Source: Candidatus Woykebacteria bacterium RIFCSPLOWO2_01_FULL_43_14
GTDB taxonomy: Bacteria; Patescibacteriota; Microgenomatia; Woykebacterales; 2-01-FULL-43-14
Direction of reading: 5' to 3'
DNA length: 5,981 nucleotides
Assembly (NCBI GenBank): GCA_001816835.1
Contig: MHDB01000027.1
Span: 1-5,981 of the forward strand
The notes under the pieces were generated by a model, which was not told where the DNA came from, did no database searches, and saw nothing but the letters and a program-made list of their open reading frames with translations. Positions 1 to 5,765 of the stretch are shown piece by piece. Position 1 is the first letter of the stretch; the number at the start of each line of letters is the position of its first letter. The position numbers were made by a program, and so were the translations under genes.

Positions 1-13
1 AATTCGTAAACGT

Positions 14-904
14 ATGCAGATAAATAATATTGGAACACAAGTTAATGGTCTTTTGGAAGGTACACAAAAGGTAATGATTGTTACCAGAGAAAATCCGACC
101 TGGGATGGTATTTTTTCAATCCTTGCTTTAAACGAATATCTGATACGTCTTGGTAAACAGACGTGCTTGGTCAGCGGGGAAATCAGCAATCCTGACAACA
201 TTAGCGGTGTCTCGGGTTTTGTAAATTCCATCCCACCTAGAAATCTGGTTATCTCTTTTGATTATGTCGAAGGCTCAATTGAAAAAGTGAGCTACAACGT
301 AGAGGGTGATAAATTTAACCTAGTAGTTACTCCTCGAGGTGGTTTGATTAATCCTGAGAAAGTAAATTATTCCTACTCAGGGGAAATTTACGACGTTGTT
401 TTCGTGATTGACGTTCCAGAGCTACCCTTAATTGCTAAGGGAGCGGTCGGCGTAAACGAGACGCCAAACACAACTCTGATAAATATTGATCACACCCAAA
501 TAAATACTCTTTACGGCCAGATTAATTTCGTTGATGTGGGGCGGGCTTCGAGCTCGGAAATGGTACTGGAGTTGCTTAATCAACTTAGTGGTCTTAACTC
601 AGATAATGCAACTCTACTTTACCAGGGTATAAAAGCCGCTACCCAGAATTTTTCTCTAGGTGTGAAATCAGAAACTTTAAAAAACGCAGCGCACTGTCTG
701 AAAGTAGTTGAGAGCGCTGAAATAGGCCCAGAGGGAATAAGTGGTACTAGAAAAGATTCGCAAGATACCGAAGCTAAAGATGTAGCGCCAGAGAGCGTAG
801 AGGAACCTACCAAATTGGAAACAAAGCCGGTAGAGTCAGAAAAGACACCTGACTCATCCTGGCTTTCCCCAAAAATTTTCCGGAACTCTCAGTTGGAAAA
901 TTGA
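14..904 (+). CDS. Degenerate DHH-family phosphoesterase-like protein (NrnA-type fold, probably catalytically altered)
   Basis: 296 residues. The fold is recognised from NrnA/DHH landmarks. The first motif, normally HxxPDGDxxGS, reads RENPTWDGIFS (25-35), keeping P28, D31 and S35 but losing the His and the first Asp. A VIDVP strand (131-135) keeps D133. The DHH motif reads DHT (159-161) and is followed by a family-like N-x-x-YG-x-I-N-x-V-D stretch and an ASSSEM helix start (178-183). The fourth motif, usually GI-x-x-DTG, reads GIKAATQNF (205-213) without its Asp. Known members cleave short oligoribonucleotides or pAp using two Mn ions. With this many ligands gone I infer a pseudoenzyme or changed chemistry. 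The DHHA1 substrate domain is absent. Residues about 240-281 are a charged, disordered-looking linker, ending in a WLSPKIF peptide (283-289). ATG14 lacks a Shine-Dalgarno. The frame is open to the left edge (four codons), so a slightly earlier start is possible, but the start used places the first helix and strand normally. In another frame TAA at 7-9 could end an upstream gene. The position before rpsO-pnp matches that of nrnA in other bacteria. Confidence 0.8.
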   Translation: MQINNIGTQVNGLLEGTQKVMIVTRENPTWDGIFSILALNEYLIRLGKQTCLVSGEISNPDNISGVSGFVNSIPPRNLVISFDYVEGSIEKVSYNVEGDKFNLVVTPRGGLINPEKVNYSYSGEIYDVVFVIDVPELPLIAKGAVGVNETPNTTLINIDHTQINTLYGQINFVDVGRASSSEMVLELLNQLSGLNSDNATLLYQGIKAATQNFSLGVKSETLKNAAHCLKVVESAEIGPEGISGTRKDSQDTEAKDVAPESVEEPTKLETKPVESEKTPDSSWLSPKIFRNSQLEN

Positions 905-926
905 TTAGTCAGTGCTATTCTGAAAC

Positions 927-967
927 AACCCTTTGTTACCATCAGGTCTGACAAAGGTTCAAGGGTT
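927..967 (+). promoter_or_regulatory. Two mutually exclusive hairpins upstream of rpsO
   Basis: The segment 927-936 (AACCCTTTGT) can pair with 951-959 (ACAAAGGTT), giving nine base pairs with C931 bulged. The inner part can add an ACC/GGT stem at 938-940 and 945-947. Alternatively 927-933 (AACCCTT) pairs perfectly with 961-967 (AAGGGTT). Both structures use the same left arm, so only one can form at a time. No run of T follows either stem, so this is not a standard intrinsic terminator. It could protect or process the 3' end of the upstream mRNA, or be a switch on read-through transcripts into rpsO. S15 represses its own mRNA through structured leaders in several bacteria, but I do not recognise any of the described S15-binding shapes here. 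Confidence 0.4.
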
Positions 968-969
968 AA

Positions 970-998
970 TTGCAAAGCTTAATTTGAGCTGATATACT
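970..998 (+). promoter_or_regulatory. Predicted housekeeping-sigma promoter for rpsO, extended -10 type
   Basis: The -35 hexamer is TTGCAA (970-975), matching four of six consensus bases. A 17-base spacer follows, then the -10 hexamer TATACT (993-998), matching five of six. It is preceded by TG at 990-991 in the extended -10 position. A six-base discriminator (999-1004) puts the expected first transcribed base on A1005, which is the A of the rpsO start codon. The transcript would therefore be leaderless, which fits the lack of any Shine-Dalgarno in front of rpsO. The match is by eye to the sigma-70-type consensus; the sigma factor of this organism is not seen here. Confidence 0.6.
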
Positions 999-1004
999 AA
1001 ATTT

Positions 1005-1271
1005 ATGTCCTTAGAAAAAGACGAAAAAACAAAGATTTTACAAGAATTTGCCCAGCATGAGGGAGACACAGGGTCTCCAGAGGTGCAAATTGCTCTACTA
1101 ACTGAGCGGATTAACCGTCTTTCTGAGCATCTTAAAGATCACAAGCAGGATGTCCACTCTCGCCGTGGTTTGCTTCAAATGGTTAATAAAAGACGAAGAA
1201 TTATGCTTTACCTCATGAAAAAAGACGCTGATCGCTATAAAAATATTGTCGAGAAGCTAAAGATCAAGTAA
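1005..1271 (+). CDS. rpsO: 30S ribosomal protein S15
   Basis: 88 residues, about the usual length for bacterial S15 and complete. S15 is a four-helix primary binder of the 16S rRNA central domain, where it contacts a three-way junction and helps recruit S6/S18 during 30S assembly. The signature DTGSPEVQ (21-28) is present, as are the rRNA-contact residues known from E. coli (T22, G23, Q28, R35, H42, D49, S52 with the initiator Met counted) and the basic SRRGLL and NKRRR stretches (52-65). The common DHHS is DVHS here, a minor change. The ATG is chosen because the N-terminus then matches family length; no Shine-Dalgarno precedes it and a promoter lies directly upstream. It is followed after 30 bases by pnp, the classical rpsO-pnp pair, so co-transcription is likely. 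Confidence 0.98.
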   Translation: MSLEKDEKTKILQEFAQHEGDTGSPEVQIALLTERINRLSEHLKDHKQDVHSRRGLLQMVNKRRRIMLYLMKKDADRYKNIVEKLKIK

Positions 1272-1301
1272 TATTTTCCTGTCTAAAAAATAAAACGCAT
1301 T

Positions 1302-3398
1302 ATGAATAGAGAAATTGTTAAAAAAGAAATTAACTGGGAAGGTAAAAAACTAGTTTTGGAAACAGGTAGACTTGCTCACCAAGCAAATAGCGCGGTGCTG
1401 GCTACACTTGGTGAAACAGTTGTCCACGCGACAGTCACAAACGCCCTTCCCAAGGAAGATACAGATTTCTTCCCCTTGAGTGTTGAATACGAAGAACGTC
1501 TGTATGCCTCTGGACGTATTTCTACCTCCCGTTTTATTAAGCGAGAGGGGCGACCGAGTGAACAAGCCGTTCTCAATGGCCGTCTTATCGATCGTTCTAT
1601 TCGACCATTATTTCCGAAAGATTTTAAAAACGAAGTTCAGGTTATTGTGACGGTCTTGTCTTATGACAATGAAAACGACCCAGCTGTATTGGGACTGGTG
1701 GCCGCTTCAGCCGCTCTTAGCATCTCCGATCTTCCCTGGAATGGCCCAATTGCGGGGATGCGTCTGGGGTATGCAGAGAAAGAATTTATTTCCAATCCCC
1801 TCGAGACCGAACTTGAGTCTAGCGAACTTGATTTGGTTGTTTCTTCAAGTGACTCAAAAGTAGTAATGATAGAAGCGGGTGCTCACGAAGTTCCAGAGCA
1901 AGTAATATTTGAGGGGATTAAGTCGGCATTCGAAAAGTCTCAACCTGTAATCAAGCTAATCAAAGAATTTGCCACAACCGTTGGAAAAGAAAAAATGACT
2001 TACGAGGTCAAGCAGGTTGATGAGCTGGTAAAAAAAGAGATTGTCGAGCACGTTAGAGTAAATTTCAAAGAAAAGCTTTTTAATCCGGATAGAGGGGCCC
2101 GAGACCGTGCCACAGGAGAATTCAGAGAAGAAATCTATAAGCTTTTTGAAGGCAAGTTAAGTAAGTCTGAAATGGCTCAGATTTTTGACAAAACAGCCAA
2201 GCAAATGGTTCGGGAAGCTATTGTCGATGAGGGAAAGCGGCCTGACGGACGTAAAATCAATGAGGTTCGTGAAATTGAAGTTGAAGTGGGACTTCTTCCT
2301 CGGACACACGGGTCAGCGGTGTTCAGACGCGGTGACACCCAAATCCTTTCTATCGCCACCCTCGGTTCCACCTCCCTTGAGCAGCTTATTGATGGTATGG
2401 AAGGCGAAGAGACGCGGCGTTACATGCATCACTACAATTTTCCTCCCTACGCTACCGGTGAAGTACGTCGTGTTGGGTCTCCGGGAAGACGAGAAATTGG
2501 CCATGGAAAATTAGCCGAAAAGGCTCTCCAACCTGTCGTTCCTGATGAGATCGAATTTCCGTATACCATCCGAGTAGTTTCTGAAACAATGGCCTCCTCT
2601 GGTTCTACTTCCATGGGTGCAACTTGTGGCTCTACAATGGCTTTGATGGATGCTGGAGTGCCTATTAAAACGCCTATCACAGGTATAGCCATGGGTCTTA
2701 TTACCGAAGGCGATAAATACGAAATCCTAACCGACATTCAAGCGCTGGAGGACTTTTTTGGTGACATGGATTTCAAAGTCGCTGGTAGTGAGCAAGGTGT
2801 CACTGCAATCCAAATGGATACCAAAATTGACGGACTTACATTCGAAATGATTGATAAAACGCTCAAAGACGCTCGAGTTGGCCGATTACACATTCTGGAT
2901 GTGATGCTGAAAGCTCTCTCCAAGCCTCGTCCGGAGCTCTCCAAATACGCCCCTCGGGTCCTGGTAGTCCAAATCCCTCCCAAGAAAATTGGGGAAGTTA
3001 TTGGAAGTGGTGGAAAAACGATTAACCAGATTATTGAATCAAGTAAAATCGATAAGAATACAGTTATTGATATTAACATTGAGGAAGATGGACGGGTCAT
3101 CATCACCGCAACCAGCGAAGAAGCCGCCGCCAAAGCAGCGTCACAGGTGGAAAATATTACCAAAGAAGTAGAACCTGGTGAAGTGTACGAGGGAACGGTC
3201 AAAAGAATTATGCCTTTCGGGGCTTTCGTAGAAATATTGCCTGGAAAAGAAGGCCTGGTCCATGTATCTCAATTGGAAAACCGCCGTGTCGAAAAAGTTG
3301 AGGATGTGATTAAGGTTGGAGACAAGTTTAAGGTAAAAGTGCTTGAGGTTGATAGTCAGGGACGAATAAACTTGTCTAAGAAACTAGCGGCAGACTAG
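1302..3398 (+). CDS. pnp: Polyribonucleotide nucleotidyltransferase (PNPase)
   Basis: 698 residues, a full-length PNPase. The enzyme degrades RNA 3' to 5' by phosphorolysis, releasing nucleoside diphosphates, and can add heteropolymeric tails in reverse; it works as a cytoplasmic trimer. Domains in order: first RNase PH core (about 10-215, with FIKREGRPSE at 78-87 and RLIDRSIRPLFP at 94-105), an all-helical linker (about 235-310), the catalytic second RNase PH core (about 311-540), KH (about 552-615, GSGG loop at 568-571) and S1 (about 625-695). The phosphate-binding GSTSM (434-438) and the catalytic D484, D490 and K492 in the EDFFGDMDFKV segment (483-493) match E. coli D486, D492 and K494. 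There is little beyond S1, so no long degradosome-binding tail. The KH loop has Ser where IGPGGK is usual, a mild change. There is no Shine-Dalgarno before the ATG, only an A-rich stretch (1285-1295). It follows rpsO closely and is probably expressed from the same transcript. Confidence 0.98.
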   Translation: MNREIVKKEINWEGKKLVLETGRLAHQANSAVLATLGETVVHATVTNALPKEDTDFFPLSVEYEERLYASGRISTSRFIKREGRPSEQAVLNGRLIDRSIRPLFPKDFKNEVQVIVTVLSYDNENDPAVLGLVAASAALSISDLPWNGPIAGMRLGYAEKEFISNPLETELESSELDLVVSSSDSKVVMIEAGAHEVPEQVIFEGIKSAFEKSQPVIKLIKEFATTVGKEKMTYEVKQVDELVKKEIVEHVRVNFKEKLFNPDRGARDRATGEFREEIYKLFEGKLSKSEMAQIFDKTAKQMVREAIVDEGKRPDGRKINEVREIEVEVGLLPRTHGSAVFRRGDTQILSIATLGSTSLEQLIDGMEGEETRRYMHHYNFPPYATGEVRRVGSPGRREIGHGKLAEKALQPVVPDEIEFPYTIRVVSETMASSGSTSMGATCGSTMALMDAGVPIKTPITGIAMGLITEGDKYEILTDIQALEDFFGDMDFKVAGSEQGVTAIQMDTKIDGLTFEMIDKTLKDARVGRLHILDVMLKALSKPRPELSKYAPRVLVVQIPPKKIGEVIGSGGKTINQIIESSKIDKNTVIDINIEEDGRVIITATSEEAAAKAASQVENITKEVEPGEVYEGTVKRIMPFGAFVEILPGKEGLVHVSQLENRRVEKVEDVIKVGDKFKVKVLEVDSQGRINLSKKLAAD

Positions 3399-3403
3399 TT
3401 TTT
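3379..3403 (+). terminator. AT-rich hairpin over the pnp stop codon, possible weak terminator or 3'-end structure
   Basis: AAACTAG (3381-3387) is the exact reverse complement of CTAGTTT (3395-3401), with a seven-base loop CGGCAGA. A G-T pair and an A-T pair can extend the stem to 3379 and 3403. The right arm contains the pnp TAG stop (3396-3398) and ends in five T (3399-3403). The stem is GC-poor and the T run is inside it, so termination would be weak. A further ACTAG at 3412-3416 could compete for CTAGT at 3395-3399. Confidence 0.3.
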
Positions 3404-3433
3404 AGAAAATTACTAGCTTTACCTGTTTCCCTA

Positions 3434-4048
3434 ATGACCAAATCTGACGAGTTGGACCAGTTAAAATGTGAGCTTACCGCAAACAAGGGTCTCCCTCTGC
3501 GTGAAGGAGCAACTAATTTGGTTTTTGGCGAAGGGGATATAAACGCAAAGGTTGTGTTAATTGGAGAGGCACCGGGATTTCACGAAGACCGTTTAGCCCG
3601 ACCTTTTGTCGGTAACGCTGGAAGTTTGCTTAATAAATTACTCTTGAAATCGGGTTTGAGCCGCGAAGAGGTTTATATAACCAACATTGTTAAGTATCGT
3701 CCGCCGGATAATAGAGATCCGCTGCCTTTGGAGATTCAAGCTTTTGCTCCTTACTTAGTCAGGCAAGTAGAAATAATAAACCCATCATTCATCGTTACCT
3801 TGGGGAGATTTTCTATGAATTACTTCTTGCCCCAAGCTAAGATAAGTGAGGTTCACGGCAGGCCTTTAGTGTTGGGTGGTAGAATAATAATACCAATGTT
3901 TCACCCGGCCGCTGCTCTTAGACGAAGCGAGATTTTGGATTTAATTGAGTCGGATTTTGAAAAACTACCACAAATAATACTTTCTCCCGAAGACTTTATG
4001 GTTAAGGGAGATGATGAAAACAAGGACCAAATGACTTTGTTTAACTAG
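3434..4048 (+). CDS. udg: Family-4-like uracil-DNA glycosylase lacking the Fe-S cysteines
   Basis: 204 residues, close to the usual family-4 length. These enzymes remove uracil from DNA to start base excision repair. Visible motifs: LVFGEG (29-34), motif A GEAPGFHED (44-52) then RPFVG (56-60), YITNIVKYRPPDNRDPLP (81-98), the core strand IVTLG (120-124), and the HP motif B at 157-158 in MFHPAAALRR. The family normally carries four cysteines binding a 4Fe-4S cluster. Compared from memory with the Thermus enzyme, those positions are N17, L20, Y88 and F104 here, and the only Cys (C12) lies elsewhere. The catalytic pocket motifs are kept, so an active enzyme without a cluster is my inference. The acidic tail ends in QMTLFN (199-204), resembling a sliding-clamp-binding peptide. 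No Shine-Dalgarno precedes this ATG; the 13 bases before it (3421-3433) are mostly pyrimidine. The gene sits 35 bases after pnp and 16 before rnj, probably in the same transcription unit. Other members of the UDG superfamily are possible but fit less well. Confidence 0.88.
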   Translation: MTKSDELDQLKCELTANKGLPLREGATNLVFGEGDINAKVVLIGEAPGFHEDRLARPFVGNAGSLLNKLLLKSGLSREEVYITNIVKYRPPDNRDPLPLEIQAFAPYLVRQVEIINPSFIVTLGRFSMNYFLPQAKISEVHGRPLVLGGRIIIPMFHPAAALRRSEILDLIESDFEKLPQIILSPEDFMVKGDDENKDQMTLFN

Positions 4049-4052
4049 CTAC

Positions 4053-4057
4053 AAGGA
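4053..4057 (+). promoter_or_regulatory. Ribosome binding site of rnj
   Basis: AAGGA lies seven bases before the ATG at 4065 and within the 16-base gap after the glycosylase stop. It supports this start. It contrasts with rpsO, pnp and the glycosylase, whose starts have no recognisable Shine-Dalgarno. Confidence 0.75.
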
Positions 4058-4064
4058 AATAATT

Positions 4065-5756
4065 ATGCAATTTAGATTACCAGCCAAGCAAACCCACCCC
4101 ACAAGCGGTCCAACTCTCAGGATCATTCCCTTAGGCGGAAACGGACTTGTAACCAAAAATATGTATGTCTACGAGTATGGGGACGACATTATTGTGGTCG
4201 ATTGTGGCATGGGTTTTCCTGAGGAGTCTATGCTTGGGATTGACATGGTCATCCCGGATATTACTTACTTACTCGAGCGAAAACGCAAAATCCGAGCAAT
4301 TTTTATTACCCATGGTCATGAGGATCATATCGGGGCCCTCCCTTTTTTGGCTCCGCAACTCAATGTGCCGATTTACGCGACAAAACTTACCGCAGGGTTG
4401 ATCAGGGTAAAACTCAAGGAACGTGAAGTACTCAATAAAACAAAAGTTATTGTCTTCGACCCTTCGGAAGTCTTTACTCTAGGGAGTTTTCGCATCACGG
4501 CGTTTCGGGTAAGTCATTCGATTCCAGACGCAGTGGGTTTTGGAATCACCACTCCCGCAGGGCTGGCGATCCATACAGGAGATTACAAATTTGACTGGAC
4601 ACCAGTGGACGGTAAACCGACTGACGTGGCCAAGATTACCGCACTGACCAAAGATGGGTGCTTGGTCCTCCTTTCCGATTCTCTACGATCTGAAAAACCT
4701 GGTACGACCCTGACTGAGCTGAAGATTCAGGAACAGTTTGAAAATGAAATGCGCTCGGCAATCGGTCGGGTGCTCATAACCACTTTTTCATCCAATATTT
4801 CGCGTATTCAGCAAGCGATTAATGCCTCAGTCAAATTTGGCCGCCGTGTTGGTATTGTGGGAAGGTCGATGGAAAATAACATGGTGGTGGCACGTGAGCT
4901 TGGGTATATTAGTTACCCCCAGGATTTGTTAATTCCTCCGAAGGACTTTGATCGTGTTCCCCCGAAAAATACAACCCTTATCGTAGCTGGGAGTCAGGGT
5001 CAGTCAGGGAGTGCTCTCACCCGTATTTCCCGAGGAGAGCATAAGTTTATCTCGATCAAGCCCGGAGATTTGGTTATTTTTTCCTCAGACCCGATCCCTG
5101 GCCATCAAGATGCGGTGCATAGCGTAATTGACAACCTTACTCGTCTCGGTGCCGAAGTACGGTATTCTGATATTATCGATGACTTCCACGTTTCTGGTCA
5201 TGGGTCACAATCTGAGCTACTGCTAATGCTATCCTTGTGTCATCCGAAATATCTCATTCCTATATCGGGTATGTATCGTCAGATGAAACAGCTGGGAGTA
5301 CTGGCCGAGCATGCTGGCATGGATCCGAAGAATATTTTTGTAGAAGACGAAGGGACAGTTTTTGAGTTTACCCAAAGCTCTGCTCGGATTACACAAAAAA
5401 TTGAGTTAAATAACGTAATGGTTGATGGTCTTGGGGTTGGGGATATTGGTAATGTGGTGCTTAGGGACCGTAAAGTGCTCTCAGAAGAAGGAGTTGTCGT
5501 TGTGATTGTTACTATCAAAAAATCTACAGGGGAGATGATTGGCGAGCCTGACATCGTATCGCGCGGGTTCGTATATATGAAAGAATCTGAAGGACTCATT
5601 AACGAAGCTAAGGCTGTCGTGCGCAAGACCTTAGAGCCTGTAAAAGTTGTTGACTGGCACAATTCTCGGGATAAAATTATTGATCAACTTGAGAAGTTTC
5701 TCTACGAGCGTACCGAGCGCCGTCCGATGATTCTTCCTGTTGTAGTGGAAGCCTAA
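4065..5756 (+). CDS. rnj: Ribonuclease J (beta-CASP metallo-beta-lactamase ribonuclease)
   Basis: 563 residues, normal for RNase J. The family has 5'-to-3' exonuclease and endonuclease activity on mRNA and matures rRNA ends. The metallo-beta-lactamase core carries THGHEDHIG (82-90; ligands H83, H85, D87, H88), SHSIPDA (150-156; H151) and HTGDYKFD (170-177; D173). The beta-CASP insert runs from about 205 to 360, beginning at LLSDS (202-206) and including TTFSSNISR (239-247), GRSMENN (266-272), GSQGQSGSAL (309-318) and DPIPG (342-346). The core resumes with SGHGSQ (377-382). The C-terminal dimerisation-type domain (about 455-563) contains EPDIVSRGF and ends complete. Three departures from characterised enzymes stand out. 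The usual GEIGKN near the N-terminus is GLVTKN (27-32). PIPGNE reads PIPGHQ (343-348). The motif C His of PVHGEYR is Ser401 in PISGMYR (399-405). I expect ribonuclease activity, since the remaining metal ligands are intact, but metal site 2 may differ. RNase J1 and J2 cannot be told apart here. Confidence 0.96.
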   Translation: MQFRLPAKQTHPTSGPTLRIIPLGGNGLVTKNMYVYEYGDDIIVVDCGMGFPEESMLGIDMVIPDITYLLERKRKIRAIFITHGHEDHIGALPFLAPQLNVPIYATKLTAGLIRVKLKEREVLNKTKVIVFDPSEVFTLGSFRITAFRVSHSIPDAVGFGITTPAGLAIHTGDYKFDWTPVDGKPTDVAKITALTKDGCLVLLSDSLRSEKPGTTLTELKIQEQFENEMRSAIGRVLITTFSSNISRIQQAINASVKFGRRVGIVGRSMENNMVVARELGYISYPQDLLIPPKDFDRVPPKNTTLIVAGSQGQSGSALTRISRGEHKFISIKPGDLVIFSSDPIPGHQDAVHSVIDNLTRLGAEVRYSDIIDDFHVSGHGSQSELLLMLSLCHPKYLIPISGMYRQMKQLGVLAEHAGMDPKNIFVEDEGTVFEFTQSSARITQKIELNNVMVDGLGVGDIGNVVLRDRKVLSEEGVVVVIVTIKKSTGEMIGEPDIVSRGFVYMKESEGLINEAKAVVRKTLEPVKVVDWHNSRDKIIDQLEKFLYERTERRPMILPVVVEA

Positions 5757-5762
5757 GGAGGT
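5754..5762 (+). promoter_or_regulatory. Perfect Shine-Dalgarno overlapping the rnj stop codon
   Basis: TAAGGAGGT is fully complementary to the usual 16S rRNA 3' end. Its TAA is the rnj stop codon, and four bases separate the AGGAGG core from the next ATG at 5766. It is the strongest ribosome binding site in the window and suggests tight translational coupling of the downstream gene to rnj. Confidence 0.85.
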
Positions 5763-5765
5763 ACT

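Noticed and set aside
1..13. 3' end of an upstream gene (TAA at 7-9).
   Set aside because: Only two codons would be visible, so it cannot be supported or identified.
902..982. TGA at 902-904 read through (alternative code with TGA as glycine), extending the DHH protein to TAA at 980-982.
   Set aside because: The five complete genes contain no internal in-frame TGA although glycine is frequent, so TGA is not a sense codon here. The extension would run into the rpsO promoter and has no protein-like conservation that I can see.
1272..1292. Hairpin TATTTT/AAAATA between rpsO and pnp as a terminator or RNase III site.
   Set aside because: Only six A-T pairs around a nine-base loop, as expected by chance in an AT-rich spacer; no T run follows.
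2185..2514. 109-codon plus-strand frame overlapping pnp.
   Set aside because: It sits inside the catalytic part of PNPase in another frame, with no domain signature or initiation signal.
2738..3202. Long open frame on the minus strand within pnp (and shorter ones at 2447-2737 and 5279-5662).
   Set aside because: They lie antisense to strongly conserved pnp and rnj codons, have no ribosome binding site of note and no recognisable protein features; they are shadows of the real genes.
3372..3433. A promoter for the glycosylase in the pnp-udg gap (TAGAAA or TACTAG as -10).
   Set aside because: Matches to -10 are weak and no -35 lies at a workable distance; TTGTCT is about 25 bases away.
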